64,000 nucleotides of DNA from Coprinellus micaceus (GCA_951394405.1 OX596335.1:806001-870000), one strand, 5' to 3'. Positions 22,006 through 34,673 are shown, numbered from the stretch's first letter. The notes: generated by a model not told the origin, from the sequence alone. A program made the numbers and translations.

Positions 22006-22705
22006 TTCGTGGGAGGATTCCTACTACGGGCTGACGGTACACTTCTGCATCGAAGGGTGGGCGACGTCATATCCCAATCCTCTGTGGCCAATTAGGAGGC
22101 AATACAAGGAACTCGGAGCAAGCCGCCCACGTTCCGAGCTCTCCCTTCATCTCACACGAGCCGTACTCTCGTTCGACTTCCCCCATTACCAAGGGCCGTG
22201 GTCCTTCGACAATCTTCGGCTCGTTGAAGTCTACGGACATGTTTCTCCGTCCTTCTGGACCATGTTGGGCAACCTACCACTCCTGGAGACAGTCCATATT
22301 CTGGCCAGCGAGCTTGACCATTTCATACACGTCGTTTGGGGCATATCGAGCAACGTTCCAGTCAGCCCTTTCTCCCCTATGGATAAGCCATTCCCCGCTC
22401 TGCAGTCTCTGATCATTCGGGAATTGGATGCCTCCGAGACATTGAAGGTGATTGAAAGGCTGATAGTCGCCTTCCGTGATCGGCTCCCTGAAAAGGACTC
22501 AGAAGAGAGTTTCTTGGAAACGCTGTACATGAGGCCGGCCATTCCACAGGAGGCGCCAACTCTCCAGCGTGAGATGTACTCGGGTGGCCGTTTCGCTCGT
22601 CAGGTCCTGTGGGAGCGGACCTCCGGGATCGTGGCGCCACTGAACCTTCCAGGTGAACCGGTCCACCGTATAGATGACATTCCTCTGCTGTGTAGTGATA
22701 TCTAG
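22006..22705 (+). pseudogene. decayed F-box/LRR gene, 3' part
   Basis: Open frame with F-box/LRR C-terminal character: NSNNSWEDSYYGLTVHF, then LSLHLTRAVLSFDFPH, LRLVEVYGHVSPSFWTML, and LPLLETVHILASELDHF, stopping at 22705. In orientation and order it continues the 5' part ending at 20265, so one gene was split by the inverted repeat. There are two stretches of different frame within this part (near 22250), so further small lesions are possible. Confidence 0.65.
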
Positions 22706-23081
22706 GTCTGTGCCTAACGCCAAGTCAATAGAGTATACCTTCAGCCTTGATACGAACTTCGAATGACCCCGATGTACAGCTTATGTCTGCAAAGGCACCC
22801 CACCCCTTTCATAATTCCCGCTAGCTTCGCGATAGCTAAACCTCACTCAAACGCATTCTTCCAAACGGTCGCGGAAAATCAAACTCCAAGAAACGCAGCA
22901 CCTCTAAATTAAGCGCCCGTTGATAAGATAAGCGCCCGACCGATGAGACGGGGCCGCGTCTCGAGTCCTCAGCTCTGTTCTTTGTTTTCCAGGGTGTCGA
23001 AGGCGCTAACCTGGGGACAAAAAAAAACGCACGCTGGGACGACCCATGAAGTCATCTAGAAGGCGCTAGGTGCAAAATTCA
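22706..23081. other. no gene seen
   Basis: About 375 bp between the decayed F-box gene and the tRNA. It contains a poly-A run (GGGACAAAAAAAAACG) near 23020, which on the minus strand is a T-run about 50 nt past the tRNA 3' end. It could serve as a distal Pol III terminator. Confidence 0.4.
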
Positions 23082-23153
23082 TACACCGAACGGGAATCGA
23101 ACCCGTGCCGCTTGCTTGGAAGGCAAGCATGATAACCACTTCACCATCGGTGT
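23082..23153 (-). tRNA. tRNA-Gly (anticodon TCC)
   Basis: 72 nt without intron. The acceptor stem ACACCGA pairs with TCGGTGT, with discriminator A. The D stem is GTGA/TCAT, the anticodon stem CTTGC/GCAAG with loop CTTCCAA (anticodon TCC), and the T stem ACGGG/CCCGT with loop TTCGATT. It reads GGA glycine codons. A second copy in the opposite orientation lies at 30056-30127 and differs by one base in the T loop. Confidence 0.97.
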
Positions 23154-23834
23154 TCCTTCCGTCAGCCGTGCCGTTGCGTGTCCACTGCCTTCCTTTCGCT
23201 TTCGCTTTCCTCCTTTCGCCCGCCCAAGCTGGCAGCCAGGAAGCCCTCGTTCCCTATATGCGCCCTCCCGCTCCAGCGCTCGTCGCGTTGGTGGGCCCAA
23301 GTCCGCGATGAATAGACGCCCGACCAACGACCCTTGGCACATCGATGTGGTTTGCGATGAAAATCATCCTGACACTACAAACCATGCCTGAGCCTTGTGG
23401 AGCCTTGGTGTCGAATGCTATTCATACGCCCGTGGGTTATTCAATCAACAAGGCATGTGTGTCTCTGCCAGTGTTCAACTTGTTTCAACGCCCACGAGCG
23501 ACGGAGGTTAATTATACAGCGTAATAAGTATAAAAGAGTGAGAGGCCAGTGTGGCCCAAATAGAATAAAGAAGGTGTCCAAGGAGAAAGTAAGTAGGCAC
23601 TTAAGACGATAGCCAGTGTCAGTCAACAAAAAAGCAACTGTACGTACATATAGTTCATCGTCTGCGCGTATGCATAAAGGGCGGCCAGGGGAGCGTAAGG
23701 GTACAATGATGAGGGAGGACAACTGGAAGCGGACACCAAGATAGATGGAAGGATTGACAGCAAGAAGACCAAAAGAAGAAAAAGAAGAAAAGTCTAAGGG
23801 CGGACCCCAAACGTCGCGCATCTCCTTCGAGAGA
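23154..23834. other. no gene seen
   Basis: About 680 bp between the tRNA and the stop of the disordered-protein gene. It probably contains the tRNA upstream region and the 3' UTR of that minus-strand gene. It includes pyrimidine-rich tracts (CTTTCGCTTTCGCTTTCC near 23190). Confidence 0.4.
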
Positions 23835-26800
23835 TTAACCATCGAAGCTAGTACGCGCACTGTAGAACATCCCCGAAAGCATCGAGACTGCGTCCTCGTA
23901 ATCCTCCTCCGATACACCAAACATCGACACAGCGTCCTCGTAATCTGTTTCACCGCTCTCGTCCGATTCAGTGCCGGAGAGGCTCTTGCCAGTTGGCATC
24001 CCATAACGGTAGTAGAATTCTTCCTCGTCCTGCGCCTCGTCATCATCTTCTTCATCCATCCACTGGGAGGAGGACGAAGCCCCCGAAGTAGGGCTGGCAA
24101 ACGGATGGCCGGAGTAGAACCTCTGGGACGTTGGCTGGGGAGTCGGCGACGCGCGGCGCTCGTGGTACACAGAGGAAGGTGGGGTGGGCTGAGGAGATGC
24201 CATCGGAGAGGACCTCGCGCTTGAGGTGTAATGCGAGTGCAATGATGAAGGAGGCGAGCGATGAGGCGACGTCTTCGGGGACCCCTTAGCACTGATAGGT
24301 GTAGGTGGGGGAATTTCGTTATCCTCGTCCGCACCAAAAACAGGTGTGCTCCGTTCCAACATTCTCTCTCCTGACACAGGCCTCCGCTGTAGGAAACCTA
24401 GATTCGACAAGCTTGATCTGGTGTCCTCTCTGGAACCGCTAGGAACGACGCCGGTCAGAGGAAGAGAAGCTGGGGGGAGGGGGAAGTCGAACTCCTCCAC
24501 GTTTGCAGGCGAGGGGGGCTCGATGGCAGAGTTGGGCTGCGAAACGGAGAGTGTCGTGCCAGGGGAAGAGAGCGCCATTATGTCTGCAGCGAGATTCCTC
24601 CCACTGGGCACGACAGTGTCGGTGCTTGAAACGGAACAGACGGAGGACAACGAGGCTCCAGAGTCCATGCGAGAGCGACTAGAAGCCGCAGCATCGTCTT
24701 CAATAACGACCTGCTGCGTCAACTTAGTCGGAATGACAATGGGAGGTGGGCGTATGGGCTTGGTGGGCGCATCCTGGTTTGAGAGGAGCCTCGAAGGCGC
24801 AGTGCTGGGCCTGGATGCGGAAAAAGACATGCTCTTCTGAACCTCTAGAAGGGTAGGCGATGCAGGTTTAGAAGTAGACGAGGTCGTTCCTGGGAATGGA
24901 ACCTGGGTAGACCCGGCACCGTATTGCGAGAAAGAACGACCGAACTGGGAAGAGTCACGCCGGACTCCAATGGGGGCTCGCGTACTGAGGTTTGGGCTTC
25001 GAGCTAGGTTGGGAGTGATTGATTTGACGGAGATGAGCGATGAACGACTGGGACGATGAACAGGAGATGTTGAGCATGTAGGTGAACCGGGGAATGTGGG
25101 GCTGCGGGGGGAGGTGGATGCACGCCTTTCCCATTGGGGCGAAGGTACGTCAGGAAGTGGTGCCTCAGGAGCTGCTTGAGAGGTCCGACTAGGCTAGGCA
25201 AGAGATAAAATCGTTCAGCATCATTCACCATGACGAACTACTGGTAGGCACTAACCTGAGAATGGAGCGTTCCTCGAGCTACAGCCGCCCCGACACCTGC
25301 CGTGTCACCTTCTTCGTCTTCTGTCTCGGATGCGATTCCATCCATTAGACTAGCCAAGTGCTGCTCAAACCGCACACTATCTGATGGCGAAGTAGAGCGC
25401 GCCACCTCCTGATCCCCCTCCATGTCGATCACGCCTTCTGACGACGAAGAATATCCGAACTCGGTCATAGTAACTGCTGGCGACAGGTCCAACAACTCGC
25501 CCAACGTCGCCTTGTATTTAGGTTCGACGGGGGAAGCGCCCGAGAGCATATCGAGCGCCTTTTGCCTGTGGTCCTCCTTGTTGATCTCAGGCTTGCCCTC
25601 GGAAGAGATCGACTCGAGATCCAGAATCGCCGCCAGCATGTCCTCGGCACTGAGGTCACTCCTATGCTCGCGCCTCTGCTCTAGGATCCTCCCCGCTTCC
25701 TGTACGGCAGCAGAAGCGGAACTGACTTTCGCCAGCACGGCATCGGCCTTCTTGAGGTCCTTGTCTCTCCGGTTGAAGTTGGGCGTAAGAGGCGAGGAGA
25801 CCTTCCTCGTACGGAAGTGGACAACGGGCGAACCCAGGTCATAGCTCGAAACAGCTTTCTTGACGATCTTCAGCTTCGGTGGAGGGGCCTTCGCCGAGTC
25901 GGCACGAGAGACGACCGCGTTGGCTGCCTTCATGTTGCGCGACTTCCTGGGCATGGGGAGAGGGAGCATAAGGGTCCAGTCGACGTCGTCTCCAGAGCTG
26001 GACAGGCGATTATGTTCTTTGTTGCCATCAAGAATGGGGTGGGCACTCCCGCTACGGCGGAGAGCGCGTTCCTTCTCCTTCATGGTGTATGTGGTCGTAC
26101 TCTCCTCGACGATGTCGATGGTGGGTTCATCCTCCTTTGGAGCATCATCCACCTCCTCGTCTAGGTCAACCATAGACTTGACTCGGAGGAGAGGCTTCCC
26201 GACAGGCGACTCGGTAGCGAAAGGGGGGAGGGTCACCCCTTCGACCTCGGCCTTGAGTTCAGCCTTCAAGCGCCTTTTCATCTCGTCCATCGTCTCCTCA
26301 GGGCTCGTCAATAACCTGGGACCTGCACTCTTCGTCCTCTGCCTCAGCACATCGGCTTCCCTCTCCGACCCCCTCTCCTCCAGGCTGCCCCTTTCCCTTC
26401 CTTCCCCCATCTGGACACTGGCCGCCTGAACCGCCTTCCCTGCTTTCCGCCCCAAGCTCCCAGCTCCAACGCTTTGACTGGCCTTTCTCACTCTCACAAA
26501 ACTATCTTCCTCCTCCTTATCACCCAAAAAGAGTGTCCATTCCTTCTCCTTGGCCATCTTCCCGGTACTAGCCTCGTTTTGGATAGTACGAGGGTCCACC
26601 GTTTGCCTTCCCATCCCAAACGATGGAACGTGAACAGGTCGGTAACGCGGCGATGATTGACTCTGGGTCTGTGGGCGAAGTTGATCATGAGCATCAAGAT
26701 GAGCGATGTGGCCAAACGTCTCGGTGCGCGGTGTGGGTATATGCGAGATGGTGGACGCGCTCTCGACGCGGATGTCTGGCGGTGCGGACATGTGCGAGCC

Positions 26801-28524
26801 CGTGGCAGCTGAGAACCGCATTTTGGTGTAGTCATCTAGCATGAGCTGGCCGTCGCTGTTGGCCGTGGCCGTGGACGTCCGGTTGCCAAGGTGCGAGACG
26901 GTGGGGTGGGAGGGATCAAGCTGGACGTTCATTTGGGAAGAGGTGCGGCTGAAGCGGTAGTCTTCGTCGGCGGGGTCATGATAGGTGTCCAGTGAGTAGC
27001 AGGACGCGGAAGTCGCGATGGAGTATATATCGGCTTCGGCTCCTGTCGCTGGTGCCCGTTGCTCGGTGAAAACATCATCAGGGTCTGGGCTGGCGGCGAA
27101 GGGGTGTCGGGGAACTTCCCGAGCCCGGCGAGCTCTTTCCGTGCCAAAAGGGTCTGAGAACGAAACCATCGATTCTTTACCCTGCCAATTCGTTTGAGTA
27201 TATTGAGCTCCACCGGACCATGTATCAAAAGTATGGTGCTTACCTTTAGATTCGTGGACGTCACTGGTAGCCCAAAGGTGTCGCGCTCCGTGCTCGCATA
27301 CGACACAGAGGACGACGTAATGGAAACTTCGTCACCCTCCTGTTCTTCAGAGCTTATGGTGATTGACGGCTGAGAGTCTGAATCTCCGCCGAATAGCAGG
27401 TTTCGAGGGGTGTGAGGGGCTGAGTGTGTCGAGTTGGATTCCGCCGTCGAGCAGGAGGGGGTGGGGGAGGATGCTGCCTGGCGTTGTGTGTACCGCGTCT
27501 GCGGAGCCGACGAAGGCTCGGGGAAGACCCCGCGTTCGTGCTGGGAGACAAAGGGGATGTACGGAATGCAGTCGCTAGACTCCGTCGAGAACGCTTCGTC
27601 AGTAGTCGTGCTCTGAGTGTCACCAGTCGCTACGGAGACTTGGCTAGAATTGAGTTCCAGATCCTGCTCTGACCGGCTAGCATTCAAGTGCGTATTTCGG
27701 TTCCTAAAAAGGGTATTTTTGAGCCTCCTGGGGGAGACCTTGAATGACCGCGGCTCTTCGCATTCTAGGAATGATGAATTCGCATCCGAGGTCGATGTTC
27801 GGCTAAGCGCGAACGAAGAGGAGGTGCTGGGTCTTGACGGGGTGAAGACCGAGGGCACAGGGGTCGGAGCGAACGACACGGTGTGCGTCCTGTCTGGGCT
27901 TGCGACGGTGTGCCGAAAAGGGCCCTTGGCACCCATCAATGACTTCTCGTTAGCGCCTGAGCGAGTGGGGCTTTCATTTGGCGTCGACGCGCTAGACTTA
28001 ACGAGCGCTGTCGCCTGCTTCTTAAATTTTGACAGCAGAGCAAGAGGGCTCCGACTGTTGGAGGGGGTCCCGGTGCCCATATCGAGGGTGCTGGCGCGAT
28101 AGTAGTAGGAATCATAGTCGATGGTAGAGGGCATTCCTGGGGTGCTGGGTGCGGTGCGGGCTCCAGAGGGTCGTGTCGGTGTGGTACAGGTAGTTCGTCG
28201 TTTCAATGCGTGTCCATGAACGGGTGTAGTCGGCGCACTGGCTCGATGAGTAGTCCCAGGCAGCTTGAGTCCAAGGTGGGCCAAGGAGTCGAAAAGAGAG
28301 GCAGAACGAGGGATGGGAGGGAGAAATGAACGTGGTGGCGTCGACGGTGATGATGAAGGGAGAGGACAAGAACAGACTGGGTGACACCGGTGTTGAACGG
28401 TTACAGCAATATCAGATCCAGGAACATACGAATTGTCAAGGCTGGGCTGATCCGCCAATACAACCGCGACCAGCCCGCTAAATTCGTCAACCGACATCCC
28501 ACACTGTCGCCGTGATGCGCTCAT
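23835..28524 (-). CDS. very large intrinsically disordered protein, unknown function
   Basis: Three long exons (28524-27244, 27181-25256, 25193-23835; two 62-nt introns with GTAAGC and GTTAGT donors) form one continuous frame of about 1,521 residues. Composition is dominated by Ser, Pro, Thr and acidic residues throughout, with no recognisable catalytic fold, signal peptide or membrane segment. Possible helical segments lie around EMKRRLKAELKAEVEG and LAKVSSASAAVQEAGRILEQ. The C-terminus carries a duplicated short motif, DYEDAVSMFG then DYEDAVSMLSG, just before the stop. The start is uncertain: Met 28524 is the first in frame, but a strong GTATGT...CACCCAG intron-like segment near 28430-28380 suggests an alternative 5' end, and MPSTIDYDSYYY further in could also initiate. 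It is probably a cytoskeletal or signalling scaffold of basidiomycetes; this is a guess. Confidence 0.72.
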
Positions 28525-30055
28525 TGGTCCCGTCCGGGGCGTCGTGCTCGTCGTGGTGCGCGATGACGACGCGTAGATCAGGGAGGGGAGGAAGGAGGGT
28601 TGGGGCTTTGATACAGGACATCGCTCGAGCTCCGGCGGACTTGTATGTACGCTCTGGGTGATTTCATTACTCCTCTATTAGGTCAATACAAATGATGATC
28701 GAAAGCATAATCTTCTTGTAGTCGCTTCGGGAACCTCGCCTAAACTGTACACAAGGGTCTAGAAGGAGAGGACAGAGGCTACGACGGAACCCTGGATCCG
28801 CAGGGGCTTCGGGCGACGGTGAGCGGGAGGGGGGACGGAATCGGACGCTGATTCGCCCCAGAGCGCGTCAATAGTCGACTTTGAAGACGCCGGAAAAGGT
28901 ACAAAATATCCGGTTTGAAATTTGCCCCCATAATGTTCTTCGACTTCTTTCAACCCCTTGGAACTGATCCAAGGCCAAGGCGGCTAGTTTCACGATCTCT
29001 GAGCGTCAAGTTCGTAGCTGATATCAGAGGCGCATACGGTCGTGGTAGTGATCATCATATGCAATACAGATCTATCCTGTCAGTCTTATCTCCCTGCCCA
29101 ATCCCAGGAATACAGCCAAGACCTCCTCGGTGTCCCAGGCCTCCACCCAATAACATTAGCTATATGTTTTTCGGGAGGCCTGCTACTCACTGACCAGTAA
29201 TATTGGGTTCTCAATTGCCTCTAGCCAATAATATTGAAGCCCCACTCGTTCCTTCTCAGAGGCGCTGCTCGAGGTATTCTCAGGCCAATTAAGAGTGGCA
29301 GGAAAAATGTACTCCAGTGTGCACCCGAACTTATGATCACCGGGAGAGGTGCCTTGGTTGCTTTGACATACCAGGATTGACAGTTTGGCCTTTGAAGGGA
29401 ATCGCACGCAAGGAAGCGAATGAAGGTGCTCCGAGGGTACTAAGCGCACCGACGCTCAGGCTAGCCTCATCAGGCCTTCCCGACTTCCTTGCCTCGAGGC
29501 TAAGTTCTGAATTCACATGTACAGCGGCGTACATACACGTCAGGTTGTGGTTGGCATCTGCGCAACGTTACCCCACGTCATGATCAGCTGGCCCAAAGTA
29601 CTGATGCATGAGGCGCACATTCTATGGTCGAAGACAGGCGCTTTCCACGCCACGGCCCCTTGGACTGTTCGATCTTTCTTTTGTGCTGCACGATTTTCCT
29701 CTGCAAATTTCCTCTGCAAATTGCCGGTGTTATCAGGTTGTAGGGCCACAGCGACATACGTGGGCGGTTCTCGTAGGGAACACGTCTCTGAACCGAATTA
29801 CGGTCGCGCGTCTAGCATCAAGCCCGCAGTCCTCGGGCGCCTATTCTCGGCTCCGTTGATGCACAGCACTTGGGTCGTCGGCCCGAGCCAAGCCTCGGGT
29901 AATCCAGGGCTCAGAGCAGCCGGGTCACCGGTGCGAATGGCCTCGGGAGAACGCCGCAAGGTAAGTCCCTGCGGGCGGCAACAGGAGGAGAAGAGGAAGG
30001 AGGAAGGAGGCAAAAGATTAACTTCAAAATGTGCTTTTGTGACAAAACAGGGGCA
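28525..30055. other. 1.5 kb without a clear gene
   Basis: Contains the 5' region of the disordered-protein gene. A minus-strand frame at 28759-28953 (HYGGKFQTGYFVPFPASSK...) looks protein-like and may be a last exon or a gene fragment, but no upstream exons were found. The stretch 29070-29250 is AT-rich with repeated AATATTG words. No other features. Confidence 0.4.
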
Positions 30056-30127
30056 ACACCGATGGTGAAGTGGTTATCATGCTTGCCTTCCAAGCAAGCG
30101 GCACGGGTTCAATTCCCGTTCGGTGTA
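30056..30127 (+). tRNA. tRNA-Gly (anticodon TCC), second copy
   Basis: Same 72-nt cloverleaf as 23082-23153, with T loop TTCAATT instead of TTCGATT. It is in opposite orientation, about 6.9 kb from the first copy. Flanking sequence is not obviously shared, so this is dispersal of the tRNA gene alone rather than a large inverted duplication. Confidence 0.97.
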
Positions 30128-30413
30128 TGTATTTTGGTTCGTTTATTGCTTGAGGTCTCCAGGGTTACGTTTTTGCACCTCAGAGGCATATATATTGTCG
30201 TCTGTGCTCCCTCCCAATTCCTCTAGTGACCAGCCGTGGGCGGCCTGCAAGCAAACGGATCACCCAAATGTGATCGGACTTGCGCGAGGTTGAACCACGA
30301 CCACGACCATGACTGCATGCTGGACCTGCAGTAAATGAAGAGTACGTCCTATAATCCTCTCTCGCCGAAAATCAGATGACAAGATAACTGCGACAGAGCA
30401 AAAGCGGTCGAAG

Positions 30414-33400
30414 ATGTCCAGGAAATGGCCTGACAATCCGCATTCGAAGTTGCAGGCCAACCCCAACCCCACTGGCACCGCGAACGTCGTCCCTCGCCCG
30501 TTTCTACCGCCATCGTATTATGCGGCGGCCGGGGGTATACCGTACCCAAGGAAACCCACCAACCAACCGTCCTTTAAGGGTACCCCGACTGGTACTCCAA
30601 CACCAGCTGGAGGGGATCGAGAGCCTGACCGATCCAGCACGCGTACACGACAAGCGACCCTCGATCCGCCTTCGTCTGCGTCGGAATCGTCGTTCCAGTC
30701 GAGGCTGAAGGGACCGCAATCGAGGTCGCACGGTGATAATAGGAAGTCCAGCGGTACGTTGGCGAACCAAGTACCTTCGAGCAACGGCGGTAGCGGGAAA
30801 TGGCAGGGCCTCTCGCCGGACGTTGAGGCGGACTTGCTACCCTCTTTACAGAGCACAATCCATCGAATGACGCGCCCGCCTAGCAGGATTTTGGCGGACT
30901 CGACGAATTTGGGTGGGGCGGGGTATGATTACGAGTGCCAGTATGAGAGGGAGGGGGTGAAGAGGAGACCGATCATGACCCCAACTCCAATCCGGGCGGG
31001 AGGTTCCTCCGTGGAGGCGCAGGCGCACACTCAAGCTCAACCGTCGACCCCGAGATCGAGGATTCCACAGAAGTCGGCGTTGAAATCGGCGTTGAGGACT
31101 CCCGTGCAGAAGATGGAGCCCGCTTTTGTGGAACCTGTACAAACACCTACGCCCGCGCCTAGTGCTTCCCTTTCAACCCCGATGCCCGCCCCACCAACTC
31201 CAAGATCGCCAAGCAGGAACTCGTTGCGAAGTGTGAAGAGTCTGCTGTCGAGGAAGTTGGGTGGATCGAATCAGCAGAATATACCGCCTTCGCCTGCGAT
31301 TCCTTCGACTCAACTAAAGCACGAACGAGCCGCAGACTATTTCTCGAATAACACGGCGCCGGCGCCGCATTTACCCCGTCCCAAAGCCAGACAAGAGTAT
31401 CAAAGCCAGCAATCTACGCCTGCATACACTAGCCAAACTACCGCCACCGCTACCGACGAATCTGACTTTGAGAACAAGTACGAGAGGCAGTGGATGGAAA
31501 GGAGGAGGCTTACGGTTGCGAACGCAGAAGTCGTTCCATCTGGATCGAGTTCCTCGGACAGCTCGATGTCGCCTTGCGATAATTTCCTTACTCCGAGACT
31601 TGGGCAGTACATCTCGCATAAGACACCGCAACCACAGCGCAAGTTCGCCTCGAGTTCGAACCCAAGTGCGAAACCAGGACTGGGCTTCGATATTTACCAA
31701 CACAACCACAGCCATTTCTCCTCCGCGACTGCACCCAACTCTCCTCTACTTCCCAACATGGGGTTCCCAGAGAAGGACAGAGCGAAAATCTTGAGGTTCT
31801 CCCTTCCTCCATCTGGCTCTGACGCGTCCCTATACTCTAACCACCAGCTTTCTTACCCGGGGAGTTGGGACACTGAAAATGAGAACGAGAATGAGTATTC
31901 GGAGCAGGACGAATATAGGGTGTCCGTGCAGAGCGCAACGTCTACGGCATCGTCCAACCCACCGAGAAGGGTACCAGTACCTACGGATAATGTTGATCGG
32001 GCGTACTGGGGTGACGAGTTGTCGGGGAGTGGGTCGGAGGAGTTTCAGTCGGATCAGGACTATCCTGACCAGGGTCAAAGGAGATTTGAAGGGCACGGTG
32101 GGCGTCGAAGTGGGGGAGAGAATTCGACGCGACCGCCCTCTGTACACTATCCTCGTCCTCCGCCCTCCCGACCGGTTTCAAGGGTAACCCCTCAAAGAGG
32201 CGATCAGCGCGACTTCAGGGAACAGCCCAGTCCTCTGACTGCTGCCCGTCCTGCCCCTGCAAGGCCCAACGTAACTGACCAATGGTCGAAATTTCCCACA
32301 ACCCCCAAGCCAACACAAGCGAACGCCGCGCATGCCTGGTTTGACGAGTCCTCTGGAAGCTTCGAAGCAAACGAATTCGACCACATCCCCTCGACTCCTC
32401 AGCGTAGAGCCCCTCCTCCCCCGAGGTTCGAGGCAGCATCGTTGTCTCAGGAGTGGAGGCGCCAGGCTGCACAACAGCGGGAGGCGTTTGGTCTCCCGCC
32501 TTCGGTGTCGAATGAGGATAATACGAGTGCGGGAGGGGCGAGGAGGTGGTCTGAGAGTGATAGTTATCGTTCGAGCGTTGCGAGTACGAGGTGGGAGTGG
32601 AGCGGAGAGGAGGACGAGGGGGGAGGGGAAGACGAGGGGTTGAGTAGCAGTGCGGAGGGTATGATCAAAAGTTTGCATCCAGAGTGGAGTCGGGTAGGTG
32701 TTTCGATTTCGTTTGTGAGGATGGCGTCTAATAATGTTCCATGCAGAGCATGCCTGCGATGTCCGCTGCGTCGAGCGCGACGTCGTTCTATGAAGACCAG
32801 AACGACCATTTTGAGACGGCCACGGAGGATACGCCTCTGAATACGTCGTCCGAAAGTGCCAGGGGGCCGCCCAACCCTCATTTCCCTGCTGCAGGTCGGC
32901 AGAAACATTCGTCAAGGGATCCAAGGGATGAGATCATTTTGGAGTTCCTCCGGTCCGAGGAGATCTTCCTCTCCAATACCCAGCTCTGCATCGACACCTT
33001 CATCATACCTATTCGAACGGCGAACAGTCGATCATGGATCGGAGGAGTCCCCACCAACGTCAGTCGTCTGTTGGATTGGTTCGAAGATATCGCAAACCTC
33101 CACCTGGCGGTGTACCAATCGCTGGAATCCTCCGCGGCCATGCAGGAGGGTGATGTGGCTTCAGCTGGGTTAGCAGGTTACCTGTATGACTTTGTTGGGA
33201 AGTTACACGTCTATCAACCGTACCTGGTTAGCCTGGCCGATGTACTTGAGGAAGTATCGGCCTTGGTGGGGGATGGGAGGAGCGATTTTGGGGAGTTTAT
33301 TAGGATTCAGGAGAAAGGGGTGGAGAGTGCAGGGTGGACGTTCGAGCAGTTGTTAATGGAGCCTGTGAATCGGCTGGCTGTGTATCAGGACCTTTTTAGC

Positions 33401-34673
33401 GTGAGCCCTTCCCCTCGCACTCCCAGAATATTACTGATGTCCCCTCCCCTCTCAGGGCCTGCTGGAGGCGACCCCGCAAGATCATCCTGAGTTCCTCGCC
33501 ACGATGCTGCTATCTCGCTCAGCAGATACCGTGATGAGAGCCATGACAGAAGTGAAGGTAAGAGAAACTGAACATCGGTTAATCCAATCTCTTGCAGAGC
33601 AACTAGAGGACCCGACTATATCCAAGCTTTTATGCTCTCGAGAGCGCCGGTTGTTACATGCTGGGATTTTGCGCTTGGTGTCTCCGTCGATCAGCTTGGC
33701 TCCCCCGGCGTCCCAACCGTTGTCGCATCAAGCAAAGGCACAGAAGCGGTCGAGCAAGCTTGTGCAGGCTATAACGAATTGGGATCGCAAACCTGAACGC
33801 TCGAACTCGTTGAAGTCGATTGCGTCGTCTGTCAAGTCGTCCAGCACTACCAGTAGCTTTGCCAGTGGTCCCGCACCTCTGGATACTTCTCGGTCTTCTC
33901 GAATGCCTCTGTTCAAGGGTCTGTTCAAAGGGAAACCAACTTCTGTGACAACCACTTTGCCACCACCGGGCATGGCGGCTATCCTATCTGAGGCTCCGTC
34001 TGACTGTGTTCAGGTCTTTGTGTTCTCGGACGTTGTCTTACTTGTTCTACCGAAACCGACGACGGGCTCGAAGTATTCCCTTGTTCCGAGAGTGGGTCTG
34101 GCGAAAATGTTTTCTGTATCGGTTGAAGAGAAAGGCTCTGTCAACGGTGAGCGCTTTGTTATATTTGGCAGCCCACGTTGACTAATTGCCGTAGAACTTC
34201 ACATCCAAGTGATTCCTACCAACGTTAATTCCATCGAGAACGATACACTACCAAGAGCGGCCAGAGTTACTACCCTTGTTTTCGACATTCCACAGGCTGG
34301 GTTCGGTGCTTCCGGAGCTTATGACGGCCAGGCGAAAGAAAGCTGTAGAGCGTGGAACATGGCTTTCGAAAAGAGCGCTGAGGATACGGCGCAACTACTG
34401 TCCTGTCCTGGACCTCGTAAGGCCGTGCCATCGGAACGATCCAAGGATACCTGGCTGGCCGTGTCTTCGCTGATCGCCTCTGGGCTGCCCCTCCCGAGAA
34501 GCGCGTCGGGCCAGCTGCCTGACCTTGAATACGGAAGAGTGGAGGAGGAGGAGAGGAAGTCGGAGAGGGAGGAGAGGGGGTGGTGGTCATTGCGGTATCA
34601 GCAGGTTCTTGGGGAATATGTACACCCACCGCCTCGCGGCGTCCAAGCAGAGGAGGACAAGAACTTTGTATGA
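30414..34673 (+). CDS. Rho guanine nucleotide exchange factor (DH-PH)
   Basis: Four exons (30414-32693, 32747-33400, 33456-34146, 34195-34673; introns 53, 55 and 48 nt) give about 1,367 residues. The first 780 residues are disordered and Pro/Ser-rich. The DH domain begins near residue 820: DEIILEFLRSEEIFLSNTQL, then FEDIANLHLAVYQSLE, then FGEFIRIQEKG, and the signature LLMEPVNRLAVYQDLF. A Ser-rich linker leads to a PH-like part (VQVFVFSDVVLLVLP, then WNMAFEKSAEDTAQLL). RhoGEFs load GTP on Rho/Cdc42 GTPases to direct polarity and septation. A possible fifth intron (GTAAGAG...CAGAG at 33557-33598, 42 nt, in phase) may or may not be removed. The 140-bp spacing to the next gene is tight. Confidence 0.88.

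Noticed and set aside
29540..30013. Minus- and plus-strand ORFs next to the second tRNA
   Set aside because: They overlap each other, and the nearby frames 29911-30093 (minus) and 30029-30226 (plus) simply read the tRNA sequence.
23082..30127. Large inverted duplication between the two tRNA genes
   Set aside because: Similarity is confined to the 72-nt tRNA bodies; flanks do not match.
33557..33598. Definite extra intron in the RhoGEF gene
   Set aside because: GTAAGAG is a good donor, but the first AG gives a stop. Retention keeps an open, helix-like sequence, so it was left unspliced and only mentioned.
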